A stretch of DNA of 41,119 nt from the NCBI GenBank assembly GCA_905612355.1, contig CAJQRU010000005.1, positions 1 to 41,119 on the forward strand, read 5' to 3'. Of this stretch, positions 32,868 through 41,119 are shown piece after piece; position 1 is the stretch's first letter, and each line of letters starts with the position of its first letter. Position numbers and translations under genes: made by a program. Source of the stretch: an uncultured Gammaproteobacteria bacterium. Its GTDB lineage: Bacteria; Pseudomonadota; Gammaproteobacteria; Arenicellales; UBA868. Under the pieces are notes generated by a model. It did no database searches and was not told where the DNA came from. It saw nothing but the letters and a program-made list of their open reading frames with translations.

Positions 32868-33005
32868 AAACCGTCACGCCAGTAACAAGGTGGTGTGATT
32901 ATAGCCACCCGCTCTGTGGCAGGCGCCGCAGTGCCCGACTTGCGCGTCCCGTCGACGTATACTTTGCCCCACCGCCCGTTTGGGCCATACCCACTGACAT
33001 CCTAG

Positions 33006-34253
33006 ATGGAACACTCAGCCCCTATTGTCGTTATCGGCGCCGGCATAGTCGGCGCATCGTGCGCTCTGCACCTACAGCGTACTGGTTGTCCGGTCATTTT
33101 GATCGAACGCAACACACCAGGCGCTGGGACGACCTATGGCAATGCATGCACCATTGCTCGCTTTGGCTGCATTCCCATCAATCAACCGCAGCTTCTGCGC
33201 CACCTACCCAGACTGCTCTTGGGGCGACGTCAACCACTTTCTGTTTCCTGGTCTTACCTTCCCACAATGATCCCTTGGCTATGGCAGTTTCTGCGCCACT
33301 GTCGACCGCACCACTCCCGTGCAATCTCGCAAGCACTCGCCAGTTTGCTGAGACACGCGGAAGATGAAGCATTGGAATTATTCCGGGCTGCCCGCGCCGA
33401 GCATCTGCTGGCGCGACAGGGCTTCCTATCTGTTTATTCCACCGCTCTCAGTTACCAAAACGATCAGACCAACCGACAACTTCGTCAGCAACTACTGGGT
33501 AACGATCTGGTCGAACTCGAACAGGGTGAGATCGACGAACTGGAGCCAGCGCTTGCCGGTCGTTTCCCACATGGCTATGTCTACAGTCAGGGTTTTCACC
33601 TGATGGACCCACAACAAATGACCCAGAAAATGGTAGAGCAATTCTGTCGCGACGGCGGCACATTGATTTGCGACGATCTGCATCGGATCGAACAGGGGTC
33701 GAAAGACCAGTTAAAGGTATCTGGAGAACAGGCGAGTTACACTGCTAGTCAAGTCGTGATTGCGGCGGGCGCCTGGTCAGGACATTTTCTTGGTGACACA
33801 CTCGAGTCACTGCCATTAGATACCGAACGCGGGTACCACGTGCTTTTCCCTGATGACGGCCAGATGATCAATCACGTTATCGGGCTACCCGATGCGGGAT
33901 TCTTCTTGGTGCCAATGGCCCATGGCCTGCGAGCCGCAGGCACCGTCGAACTCGCTGGACTCAACGCACCATCCAATCCAGAACGCATTCACTATATTGA
34001 AGGCCAGGCACGACTGGCGCTTCCCACGCTCGGACGATCGTCTGATACCTGGCTCGGCTTCCGCCCTACCCTGCCTGACAGCCTACCGGTGATTGGCCGC
34101 TCGCGGCATTTGCGCAACGTCATTTTTGCCTTTGGACACCACCACCTGGGCCTCACACTAGGGGGGATCACCGGTCGGTTGGTGAGCGAGATTGCAACGG
34201 GTGCGCCCCCATCTGTCGATCTCACGCCATTTGACAGTGCGCGATTTCGCTGA
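33006..34253 (+). CDS. FAD-dependent oxidoreductase, D-amino-acid dehydrogenase (DadA)-like
   Basis: A 415-residue member of the DAO family. The N-terminal dinucleotide-binding motif is VVIGAGIVGASCALHLQRTGCPVILIE (residues about 8-34), followed by TTYGNACTIARFG, typical of DadA-like proteins, and the C-terminal FAD-contact segment LPDSLPVIGRSRHLRNVIFAFGHHHLGLTLGGITGRLVSEI. Such enzymes oxidise D-amino acids or similar amines at the inner membrane and pass electrons to quinone. It diverges from the ligase cluster and is followed by sohB 48 nt later. The substrate is not determinable by eye. Confidence 0.9.
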   Translation: MEHSAPIVVIGAGIVGASCALHLQRTGCPVILIERNTPGAGTTYGNACTIARFGCIPINQPQLLRHLPRLLLGRRQPLSVSWSYLPTMIPWLWQFLRHCRPHHSRAISQALASLLRHAEDEALELFRAARAEHLLARQGFLSVYSTALSYQNDQTNRQLRQQLLGNDLVELEQGEIDELEPALAGRFPHGYVYSQGFHLMDPQQMTQKMVEQFCRDGGTLICDDLHRIEQGSKDQLKVSGEQASYTASQVVIAAGAWSGHFLGDTLESLPLDTERGYHVLFPDDGQMINHVIGLPDAGFFLVPMAHGLRAAGTVELAGLNAPSNPERIHYIEGQARLALPTLGRSSDTWLGFRPTLPDSLPVIGRSRHLRNVIFAFGHHHLGLTLGGITGRLVSEIATGAPPSVDLTPFDSARFR

Positions 34254-34301
34254 CTGTCTGTCGCTCAAGGTAAACTGTCCGCTTTATCGGAACGGTAGAG
34301 C

Positions 34302-35339
34302 ATGATGGAGTTTCTCAGTGAGTACGGGCTATTTCTCGCCAAAACGGTCACTCTGACCGTCGCCATTATCGCAATAGTCGGCTTTGTGCTGGCTGCGGCA
34401 ATGCGCCAACGGCAGTCACCGGCAGAAAGCATCGAGATCAAGAATATTAATGATCACTATCGTGATATGAGTGATACGCTAGATCACGCCATGCTGTCTA
34501 AACCCGCGTTAAAGACTCGGCGAAAAGCAGACAAGAAAACTAACAAAGCAAAGAAAAAAGCACTCAAAGGTGGCGATGAACCTAAGCGCAAGCGACTTTT
34601 TGTGCTCGATTTTGATGGGGATATCCGAGGCAGCGAAGTTAGTGCGCTTCGTGAAGAAATCACGGCATTACTCACCGTGGCGACGAATCAGGACGAAGTC
34701 CTGATTCGTCTTGAAAGTGGTGGCGGCCTTGTACACGCCTATGGACTTGCCGCTTCACAGCTGGCTCGCATCAAGGATCGGAATATTCCCCTGACTGTAG
34801 CAGTCGACAAAGTTGCGGCAAGCGGAGGTTACTTGATGGCCTGTGTTGCTGACAAAATCATCGCGGCTCCGTTTTCCATCATTGGCTCGATCGGTGTCAT
34901 TACACAGATTCCGAACTTTCATCGTTTACTGAAAAAACATGATGTCGATTTCGAACAGGTGACGGCAGGTGAATTCAAGCGGACAATCACCATGTTTGGT
35001 GAATCAACCGACAAAGCCCGGGAAAAACTGAAACAGGAAGTAGAAGACACCCACACCCTCTTCAAAGACTTCGTCAAGCAACAACGACCCGTCGTTGAAC
35101 TCAGCGAGATTGCGACAGGAGAATATTGGCTCGGCAAACGCGCACACGAGCTCAATTTAGTGGATGCGCTTGGTACGAGTGATGACTATCTGCTTAACGA
35201 ACGAGACAACGCCGACATTTTTGAGCTTCACTACAGCGTAAAACAAAAGATGCTTGAGCGTATCACGACGATGTTTGGAACACTTGGACGCCGGGGCCTA
35301 TCGCTAAACGACAACAACCGGATACCCAACCTGACCTAA
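34302..35339 (+). CDS. sohB: SohB-like inner-membrane serine protease
   Basis: A 345-residue S49-family peptidase with one N-terminal membrane segment (LFLAKTVTLTVAIIAIVGFVLAAAM), a highly basic linker (RRKADKKTNKAKKKALKGG) and a ClpP-like periplasmic domain. The catalytic serine lies in VAASGGYLMACVADKI and the general-base lysine in AGEFKRTITMFGESTDKAREK, the Ser-Lys dyad of the SppA/SohB family. LIRLESGGGLVHAYGLAASQL is the conserved oxyanion region. It probably degrades peptides or misfolded proteins at the membrane. It precedes the carbonic anhydrase gene by 21 nt. Confidence 0.94.
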   Translation: MMEFLSEYGLFLAKTVTLTVAIIAIVGFVLAAAMRQRQSPAESIEIKNINDHYRDMSDTLDHAMLSKPALKTRRKADKKTNKAKKKALKGGDEPKRKRLFVLDFDGDIRGSEVSALREEITALLTVATNQDEVLIRLESGGGLVHAYGLAASQLARIKDRNIPLTVAVDKVAASGGYLMACVADKIIAAPFSIIGSIGVITQIPNFHRLLKKHDVDFEQVTAGEFKRTITMFGESTDKAREKLKQEVEDTHTLFKDFVKQQRPVVELSEIATGEYWLGKRAHELNLVDALGTSDDYLLNERDNADIFELHYSVKQKMLERITTMFGTLGRRGLSLNDNNRIPNLT

Positions 35340-35360
35340 TTTCATCTTAGGAGAGACTGC

Positions 35361-35894
35361 ATGATCTACACGCTGGGCGATCGGATTCCACGTATTGATG
35401 ACAGCGCTTATGTGGCAAATGACGCCACCATCATTGGATCGGTTGAGATCGGTCCGGAAGCGAGCATTTGGTTTGGGACGGTATTGCGAGGTGACAATGA
35501 TGTTATCCGCATCGGGGCAAGAAGCAACGTACAGGATGCGACTGTGATCCATGTCGATCCCGGCATTCCAACCACCATTGGAGAAGATGTCACTATTGGT
35601 CATAGCACTATGATTCATGGTTGCACGATTGAACGCGGATGCTTGATTGGCATCGGTGCCATCATCCTTGATCACGCACGGATTGGGGAAGAGTCATTGG
35701 TTGGAGCGAACAGCCTGGTCACGGAAGGTAAGGAATTCCCTGGCCGATCTTTAATATTAGGATCACCGGCACGGGTTGTGCGGCCTCTCACCGATGAAGA
35801 TATAGCAGCCATTCGGAGGGCTACGGACCACTATGTGGCCAATACGCGTTATTACAAAGCAAACCTGAAACCCTGGTCACCCAGTGGCAATTAA
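35361..35894 (+). CDS. Gamma-class carbonic anhydrase family protein (YrdA-like)
   Basis: A 177-residue left-handed beta-helix protein with hexapeptide repeats through residues about 15-125. The three zinc/iron histidines of the gamma carbonic anhydrase family are present: VIHVDPG, then IGHSTMIHGC (two His). NGS: ends with the typical helix IRRATDHYVANTRYYKANL. It may hydrate CO2 or have a related metal-dependent role; many YrdA-type proteins show little activity, so function is not certain. AGGAGA lies 8 nt before the ATG. It sits between sohB and an acyl-CoA ligase gene on the same strand. Confidence 0.93.
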   Translation: MIYTLGDRIPRIDDSAYVANDATIIGSVEIGPEASIWFGTVLRGDNDVIRIGARSNVQDATVIHVDPGIPTTIGEDVTIGHSTMIHGCTIERGCLIGIGAIILDHARIGEESLVGANSLVTEGKEFPGRSLILGSPARVVRPLTDEDIAAIRRATDHYVANTRYYKANLKPWSPSGN

Positions 35895-35939
35895 TCGCTC
35901 ACCTTAATAACACTTCCTTTGACTATGGCCTAACGCAAC

Positions 35940-37559
35940 ATGTCGATTTTTGAGACCAATCTTGAGCCGAATCCTGCGAACTATGTTCCGTTGTCACCGG
36001 TGAGCTTTCTTAAACGTGCTGCCAGTATCTGTCCAGACAAAACAGCCGTTATCCACGGTGCGCGCCGCTACAGTTATCTGGAATTCTGGCAGCGCTCTTG
36101 CAGGCTGGCGTCGGCGCTATCTGCCCGCGGAATACAAGCCGGTGACTGCGTTGCCATCATGGGCGCCAACACGCCGGAGATGCTAGAAGCCCACAACGGC
36201 GTACCGATGATCGGGGCCATACTCAACTCACTTAACATCCGTCTCGACGCCGACACACTGGCCTTCATACTAGAACATGGTGAAGCCAAAGTGCTTCTGA
36301 CCGACCGCGCTTTCTCCTCGACCATCAGTGCTGCACTGGCCCAGCTCGAGCGGGACATCCTGGTTATTGACATCGATGACCCCCTTGCAGACGAGGGTGA
36401 CCTGATTGGCAGTCTCGATTACGAGACCTTTCTGACTGAAGGCTCAAACCATTTCCACGCCACTCAGCCGACCAGCGAGTGGCAGGCACTATCCCTACTC
36501 TATACCTCTGGTACAACCGGCAACCCAAAAGGTTGTGTTTACCATCACCGCGGAGCCTACCTTAATGCCATTGCGAACATGACTAACATGGACGTAAGGC
36601 GAGACTCTATCTACTTATGGACCTTGCCGATGTTCCATTGCGATGGCTGGACCTTCACCTGGGGGGTAACCGCGGCCATGGCGACGCATGTCTGTCTGCG
36701 CAAAGTAGAGCCCAAACCAATTTACCGGGCCATTGCCGAGCATTCGGTGACCCACATGTGCGGCGCCCCGGTTGTGCTGACAGCGCTGGCCAACACGCCG
36801 CAAGATGATCGATCGCTATTCGATCATACGGTTGAAATTGCTACCGGCGGCGCTGCCCCGCCCTCAGCCGTGATCGAAGCGATGGAAGCTGCGGGATTTA
36901 ATGTGGTTCATCTCTACGGACTGACAGAGACCTATGGACCGGCCACCGTTTGCCTGCCGCAGGATGACTGGTCAACCTTAGCACTGAACCAGCGCTCGGC
37001 ACGCATTGCCCGCCAAGGCGTGCACAACTTTACGCTCGAGGCTGCAAGCGTGAAGGACCCGAACACCATGCAAGACGTCGCCCGGAATGGACAGGCCATG
37101 GGGGAAATCATGATACGAGGCAACACCGTCATGAAGGGCTACCTCAAAAACGTAACCGCGACTAACGAAGCCTTTGCTGGGGGATGGCTACATACGGGTG
37201 ACCTCGCAACTCAACATGCGGATAACTATATTGAGGTTCGTGATCGTTCTAAGGACATCATTATTTCTGGAGGCGAAAATATCTCGAGTCTGGAAGTCGA
37301 AGAAACCCTGTACCGGCACCCCAAGATTCTAGAAGCCGCCGTCGTCGCTTGTCCTGATCCGAAATGGGGTGAAACACCTTGTGCTTTTGTCACCCTACGT
37401 GAGGGTGTTACGGGTGACGCCAGTGACATTATTGCCTTTTGTCGAGACCACATGGCTCACTTCAAGAGCCCTACAAGGATCGTCTTTGGTCCGTTACCCA
37501 AAACCTCTACCGGCAAGATACAGAAATTTGTCCTGCGCGAACGTGCTGCAAAAAAGTAA
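35940..37559 (+). CDS. Acyl-CoA ligase, AMP-forming (medium-chain or DmdB-like)
   Basis: A 539-residue ANL-family ligase. SLLYTSGTTGNPKGCVYHHRGAYLN (A3), LYGLTETYGPATV (A5), GWLHTGDLATQHADNYIEVRDRSKDIIISGGENISSLEVE (A7-A8) and LPKTSTGKIQKFVLRE (A10 lysine) are all intact. The TLPMFHCDGWTFTWGV and YGLTETYGP blocks are typical of the group containing medium-chain acyl-CoA ligases and 3-methylmercaptopropionate-CoA ligase (DmdB). A DMSP-demethylation role is possible in a marine organism, but no other dmd gene is near. It converges on the dioxygenase gene with 38 nt between stops. Confidence 0.9.
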   Translation: MSIFETNLEPNPANYVPLSPVSFLKRAASICPDKTAVIHGARRYSYLEFWQRSCRLASALSARGIQAGDCVAIMGANTPEMLEAHNGVPMIGAILNSLNIRLDADTLAFILEHGEAKVLLTDRAFSSTISAALAQLERDILVIDIDDPLADEGDLIGSLDYETFLTEGSNHFHATQPTSEWQALSLLYTSGTTGNPKGCVYHHRGAYLNAIANMTNMDVRRDSIYLWTLPMFHCDGWTFTWGVTAAMATHVCLRKVEPKPIYRAIAEHSVTHMCGAPVVLTALANTPQDDRSLFDHTVEIATGGAAPPSAVIEAMEAAGFNVVHLYGLTETYGPATVCLPQDDWSTLALNQRSARIARQGVHNFTLEAASVKDPNTMQDVARNGQAMGEIMIRGNTVMKGYLKNVTATNEAFAGGWLHTGDLATQHADNYIEVRDRSKDIIISGGENISSLEVEETLYRHPKILEAAVVACPDPKWGETPCAFVTLREGVTGDASDIIAFCRDHMAHFKSPTRIVFGPLPKTSTGKIQKFVLRERAAKK

Positions 37560-37566
37560 CGCACGA

Positions 37567-37599
37567 CCAACAGGCAAGCTGTGGTGTTTGAATTTTTTT
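37567..37599 (+). terminator. Weak intrinsic terminator after the acyl-CoA ligase gene
   Basis: CC-A-ACAG (37567-37573) can pair with CTGTGG (37579-37584) around GCAAG with one bulged A, followed within 8 nt by seven T at 37593-37599. It overlaps the last codons of the convergent dioxygenase gene. The stem is short, so strength is doubtful. Confidence 0.35.
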
Positions 37600-38443
37600 A
37601 ATCACCTAACCTCTCGAACTGAGGCCACACCAAAGGGAATCGATCACTATCTAAACGTTCGCCATCGATATGGTGGTCCGACCTCAAATCGGGATGTGTG
37701 CCAGGTCGAGTGTCATAGACAGCGTCATCCCCGGTATAGCGAACAGCATAACCGCGGCGACGCACTCGCTCCATCAAGTTACCACCTGCACCGTGCACGG
37801 TTAAGGCGTGAAATGCATAAACGTCACCCGGCGCCAACTCCCAACTGACAATATCGTAATCGCTGCGACCATTTTCTATATCAGGTATCAATTCATAGTC
37901 CGGGTTGTTATCGTAGTCATCGAAGCCCTCAGTCTCGCCAAATGCCTGCGGCTGAAACCAACGCACCCAACGATGCGACCCACGAATGAATTCAAGCGCC
38001 CCACTTTCTAGCGTCACTGGATCAAGCGCAATCCAGAACGACATCACTTGCCACCCACGCACGGCCCAGTAGGGTTGATCGTTGTGCCAACGAGTTGAAT
38101 TCTCGGTGGCCGGCTCTTTGATAAACAACTGGTCATACAGCAAATTCACGCGGTCTGTTTCCAACAAACTGGCAGTCATCGCAGGCAGTGACGAATCAAA
38201 ACAAAAGCGCCGAAGTGCCGAGTCAGTTTCCCATGTCCGCAAGTTGCCGTAAAACCGGCCTTGACCATCTTGTGGCGTATAACTGTGTACAAAGGGGCCA
38301 GGCTGCTGGATATCGCGTTCGATGGCATCGCGAAGAGCGATCACTCCTGCTCGATCAACCGCCTGGCGCACTACAATCACGCCATCTTTTCGAAAGGCTT
38401 TGACCTGTTCCCTGGATATCAACCCTTTGTGGTCTGACGTCAT
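37598..38443 (-). CDS. Phytanoyl-CoA dioxygenase family protein
   Basis: A 281-residue Fe(II)/2-oxoglutarate-dependent oxygenase of the PhyH family. The facial triad is H-x-D in TRWHNDQPYWAV near residue 120 and the distal His in FHALTVHGAGGN near residue 222, with the 2-oxoglutarate-binding Arg in RRRGYAVRYTGDD. SFWIALDPVTLESGALEFIRGSHRW is the conserved core strand. Members hydroxylate lipids, osmolytes such as ectoine, or other small molecules; no substrate can be inferred. It diverges from the aldehyde oxidoreductase gene over a 144-nt spacer and may share its regulation. Confidence 0.92.
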   Translation of the reverse strand: MTSDHKGLISREQVKAFRKDGVIVVRQAVDRAGVIALRDAIERDIQQPGPFVHSYTPQDGQGRFYGNLRTWETDSALRRFCFDSSLPAMTASLLETDRVNLLYDQLFIKEPATENSTRWHNDQPYWAVRGWQVMSFWIALDPVTLESGALEFIRGSHRWVRWFQPQAFGETEGFDDYDNNPDYELIPDIENGRSDYDIVSWELAPGDVYAFHALTVHGAGGNLMERVRRRGYAVRYTGDDAVYDTRPGTHPDLRSDHHIDGERLDSDRFPLVWPQFERLGD

Positions 38444-38587
38444 ATCATTGGAGATCAGCGATAAATCTCGCCAATCCCGTTAACACAATTTGCAGACCAG
38501 GCAGACACTTTCAATCTTGCGTCTAGTATCGATTACACTCAACTCCAAGCAACACGACGACCGGCCAATAATAGGAATTACGACATT

Positions 38588-40288
38588 ATGCGCTCTTTTC
38601 TTGATATCGATCTCAACACCCTAACCATCGATCGAACAGAACTGGAAGGCGAAGCGATCGCGCGGAGCGGCCGTTACCTAATTGCCAAAACGTTACTGGA
38701 TTCAGGCAAGGCAACAGTTAACCCCTTGTCGCCAGAGAATCCTTTAATGTTCTCTGCCGGACCATTTGCTGGCACAAACTTTTCGAATGCCAACCGCACC
38801 AGCGTCGGCTGTAAGAGCCCATTGACTGGGGGCATCAAAGAGGCCAATGCCGGTGGCACGTTTGGATTCGCGCTAGGCCAACTACATCTTGCCGGGCTAA
38901 CCCTCCACGGTGCGTGTGAAGATTGGACCATCATTCACATCGCCAAAGATGACTCCATCCGTTTTGATTCGGCTGACGGATATCTTGGTATGGGTAATTT
39001 CGAAACCGCTGCAAAGCTCCACGAGCACTATGGGAAAAAAATCAGCCTTGCACTGTGTGGACCAGTGGGTGAATACCAGGGACTGCTAGCTGGTATTTCT
39101 TTCAGTGATGTTGACCTGCGCCCTTCTCGACTGGCCGCACGAGGCGCCGTTGGAGCGGTCATGGGCAGCAAAAAAGTCAAAGCGATCGTTATTGAGTTGA
39201 ACAAGATGCCAAAGTTGCATGATCGCAAGAAGTTTATGGGATCAGTGAAACAATACAACTCGCTGCTCGATGAACAAGATCCGGTGCATACCATGCGCAA
39301 TCTCGGCACAGCATTCATGGCTGACGTACAAAATCATATGGGCGGCATTCCCGTTCGGAACTTCAGCGCTGGCCAACTGGTTAATACGGAAGAAGGCACG
39401 ATGAAAATGGGCGGAGAATTTATTCGCCAACAGAATCTTGAGCGCGGTGGAGAAACAACCCACGCTTGTATGCCTGGGTGCACAATCGAGTGCAGCAACG
39501 TCTATGTCGATGCCGACGGTAAAGAAATCGCCTCACCCATCGAATATGAGACGCTTGGCCTGATGGGAACTAACTGTGGTTTAGACAACCCTGACGATTT
39601 GGCACACATGAATTTTATTGCCAACGATCTTGGCATCGATACCATCGAAACTGGCGCCATGATCGGAGTCCTTATGGAAGCGGGTCTCGGCCAATTTGGC
39701 GACGTCGATTTTATGCGCAACACCCTTGAAGAAATTGCCAAGGGTACGGATAACGGTCGCCTATGGGCCGGTGGTACTGCCCATGTCGGCGCCCACTACA
39801 AAGTCGCTCGAGTCCCAGTGATCAAACGGCAAGCTATCAGCGCCTACGACCCTCGTGTCGTAGAAGTAACTGGTATTACCATGATGGTGACTGCCCAAGG
39901 TGCCGATCACACTGCCGGCAATGTGCCCACGATGGACTGTACAGACAAGACCATGGAAGAGATGGTCGCTGCCAGCGTGGAAGCCCAGGTCCTGACTGCT
40001 GCGGCCGACTCGCTCGGTCTTTGCATGTTCGGTAGGTCGGTAACCAATACTCGAATTGACTTTGTAATGAGTGCAATTAACCAGGCATTAGGAACCGAAC
40101 TGACGCCTTCATTCTTTACTGAACTTGGCAGCGATGTTCTGAAACTTGAAGATCAATTCAATGCGGCTGCCGGATTCACTGTGGAAGATGACGAGTTGCC
40201 ATCGTTTTTTTACGACGAACCTGTTGCTCCCACTAATAAGGTCGCGCGCATTCACGGTACTGACGTACGTCAGTATTTACCGTACTGA
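38588..40288 (+). CDS. Tungsten-type aldehyde:ferredoxin oxidoreductase family protein
   Basis: A 566-residue AOR-family protein. The N-terminal cofactor domain has DLNTLTIDRTEL, PLSPENPLMFSAGPFAGTNFSNANRTSVGCKSPLTGGIKEANAGG (bis-pyranopterin and [4Fe-4S] contacts) and GAVGAVMGSKKVKAIVI. The iron-sulfur ligands appear as CMPGCTIECSN (C-x3-C-x3-C) near residue 297 with the fourth Cys in SLGLCMFGRS near residue 479. It should oxidise an aldehyde to acid, or run in reverse, with W- or Mo-bispterin. It is unlike classical AOR at the LGGRG loop, placing it in a divergent clade. No ferredoxin or electron-transfer subunit gene is adjacent. AGGA lies upstream of the ATG. Confidence 0.92.
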   Translation: MRSFLDIDLNTLTIDRTELEGEAIARSGRYLIAKTLLDSGKATVNPLSPENPLMFSAGPFAGTNFSNANRTSVGCKSPLTGGIKEANAGGTFGFALGQLHLAGLTLHGACEDWTIIHIAKDDSIRFDSADGYLGMGNFETAAKLHEHYGKKISLALCGPVGEYQGLLAGISFSDVDLRPSRLAARGAVGAVMGSKKVKAIVIELNKMPKLHDRKKFMGSVKQYNSLLDEQDPVHTMRNLGTAFMADVQNHMGGIPVRNFSAGQLVNTEEGTMKMGGEFIRQQNLERGGETTHACMPGCTIECSNVYVDADGKEIASPIEYETLGLMGTNCGLDNPDDLAHMNFIANDLGIDTIETGAMIGVLMEAGLGQFGDVDFMRNTLEEIAKGTDNGRLWAGGTAHVGAHYKVARVPVIKRQAISAYDPRVVEVTGITMMVTAQGADHTAGNVPTMDCTDKTMEEMVAASVEAQVLTAAADSLGLCMFGRSVTNTRIDFVMSAINQALGTELTPSFFTELGSDVLKLEDQFNAAAGFTVEDDELPSFFYDEPVAPTNKVARIHGTDVRQYLPY

Positions 40289-40459
40289 TTTGAATGCGCC
40301 GGCAACGCAATCGGTAAAGGGACTATCCAATTAGCTGAACAGATACTATCTCTGCTTAGCGAGGAACTCGAGGCATACGTTTGACTGCATTGCCAGCCTG
40401 AAGACGAACTGCTGCAGGAACTCAGGGCAGAAACACAAAAAACACTGAAGTTCCCGCAG

Positions 40460-40987
40460 ATGCAGGTTGGCCCAGTTGAGGGCGCTCTACTGAGGCTTCT
40501 GGTCAGTATTTCCGGAGCGTCTAACGTGCTCGAAATCGGGACCTTCAGTGGCTATTCCGCGCTGTGCATGGCGCCCGCCCTGCCCGATAACGGGCGCCTT
40601 GTGACCTGTGACATTGATCCGGTGACCACCGCAGTAGCACAACGCTACTTCAATCGGAGCCCGTACGGGCATCGCATTACCCTTTGCATAGGCGATGCCA
40701 TAACCTCAGTCGAGTCAATGGCCGTGCAAGGGGAAACATTTGATATGGTGTTCCTTGATGCCGATAAGAAACGCTATGTTGATTATTGGGATCGTGTCTT
40801 ACCGATGATCCCGGTCGGGGGGTTGATCATCGCAGACAACACCCTTTGGAACGGTCGAGTACTTGCTCCAGTTACCGACACTGACCACGGCATCATCCGC
40901 TTCAACGACCATGTGGTTGCCGACACTCGTGTTGAGCAAGTCATGCTACCAATACGGGATGGTGTCACTGTCTGCCGCCGACTCTAA
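40460..40987 (+). CDS. Class I SAM-dependent O-methyltransferase (CCoAOMT-like), N-terminal region broken
   Basis: The intact frame from ATG 40460 gives 175 residues with the SAM-binding core VLEIGTFSGYSALCMAPAL, LVTCDIDP, FDMVFLDADKKRYVDYWD and LIIADNTLWNGRV, as in caffeoyl-CoA-type O-methyltransferases of about 220 residues. The same frame upstream reads as family N-terminus from about 40310 (KGTIQLAEQILSLLSEELEAYV, then LHCQPEDELLQELRAET) but is cut by TGA at 40382-40384 and has no ATG, GTG or TTG; an ATC stands where the start is expected. Either the gene is a decaying pseudogene or translation begins at 40460 and gives a shortened enzyme. It follows the AOR gene and converges on the carboxyltransferase gene. 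Confidence 0.75.
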   Translation: MQVGPVEGALLRLLVSISGASNVLEIGTFSGYSALCMAPALPDNGRLVTCDIDPVTTAVAQRYFNRSPYGHRITLCIGDAITSVESMAVQGETFDMVFLDADKKRYVDYWDRVLPMIPVGGLIIADNTLWNGRVLAPVTDTDHGIIRFNDHVVADTRVEQVMLPIRDGVTVCRRL

Positions 40988-41018
40988 CGATTCTGTCGCT
41001 AGCGCTGAAAACAATGAC

Positions 41019-41119
41019 CTACAACGGTAGGTTGCCGTGTTTGCGCCATGGATTCGTGAGTTCTTTGTTCTGAAGCATTTCTAGAGAACGACAAACTCGG
41101 GGCCGCGTATCATGCGGCA
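41019..41119 (-). CDS. Acyl-CoA carboxylase carboxyltransferase subunit (PccB-like), C-terminal end
   Basis: Only the last 32 codons are in the window. On the minus strand the frame reads PHDTRPRVCRSLEMLQNKE followed by NPWRKHGNLPL and a TAG stop, matching the C-terminus of propionyl-CoA or acetyl-CoA carboxylase beta chains (…ALEML.NK…NP..KHGNIPL). The protein forms the carboxyltransferase of a biotin-dependent acyl-CoA carboxylase in the cytoplasm. It converges with the O-methyltransferase gene with a 31-nt gap. Which acyl-CoA is used cannot be told from this fragment. Confidence 0.85.
   Translation of the reverse strand, partial: PHDTRPRVCRSLEMLQNKELTNPWRKHGNLPL

Noticed and set aside
40382-40384. 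UGA as selenocysteine codon in the O-methyltransferase
   Set aside because: It lies in the variable N-terminal helix, not an active site, the upstream frame lacks a start codon, and no obvious selenocysteine insertion hairpin follows.

Overview
The window is a gene-dense bacterial chromosome segment with no rRNA, tRNA, CRISPR array, insertion sequence or phage gene that I could see. Protein resemblance (cysteine-less YcaR/Trm112 variant, SohB, GlnS, FKBP-type isomerase, SerA/SerC set, EF-G-like GTPase) points to a gammaproteobacterium. The catabolic content fits an uncultured marine or sediment heterotroph, but that assignment is inference.

Layout. 1-1965 (minus): a tight four-gene cluster for corrinoid-dependent methyl transfer (pterin-binding methyltransferase running off the left edge, PF13769 small protein, DUF1638 protein, corrinoid protein). 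2184-5527 (minus): serA-serC-DUF1015 operon. 5716-13398: housekeeping and transport genes (EamA exporter, FKBP isomerase, ZnT9-like cation transporter, Trm112-like protein, DAHP synthase followed by ATP sulfurylase, EF-G-like GTPase). 13790-18224 (plus): two small c-type cytochromes, glnS, a VOC protein and the two subunits of a protocatechuate 3,4-dioxygenase-type enzyme. 18284-20374 (minus): a FadB/FadJ-like beta-oxidation protein.

20498-32867 is an aromatic catabolic island. It holds boxC and boxB (aerobic benzoyl-CoA epoxidation and ring opening), a benzoate-CoA ligase, and a complete branched-chain-amino-acid-type ABC importer (substrate-binding protein, livH, livM, livG, livF), which probably imports the aromatic acid. 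The expected steps are uptake, CoA activation, epoxidation by BoxB, ring opening by BoxC and beta-oxidation. BoxA, the reductase partner of BoxB, is not in the window. The same island carries the damaged genes: an alpha/beta hydrolase with one +1 shift, a MetE-like zinc methyltransferase with two +1 shifts in short homopolymers, a remnant of an AMP-dependent ligase, and a 67-residue fragment resembling the N-terminus of tungsten aldehyde oxidoreductases fused directly upstream of the ligase start.

33006-41119: a DadA-like FAD oxidase, SohB protease, gamma carbonic anhydrase, an acyl-CoA ligase that could be DmdB-like, a phytanoyl-CoA-type dioxygenase, a full-length tungsten-type aldehyde oxidoreductase, an O-methyltransferase whose N-terminal coding region is broken, and the C-terminal tail of an acyl-CoA carboxylase carboxyltransferase at the right edge.
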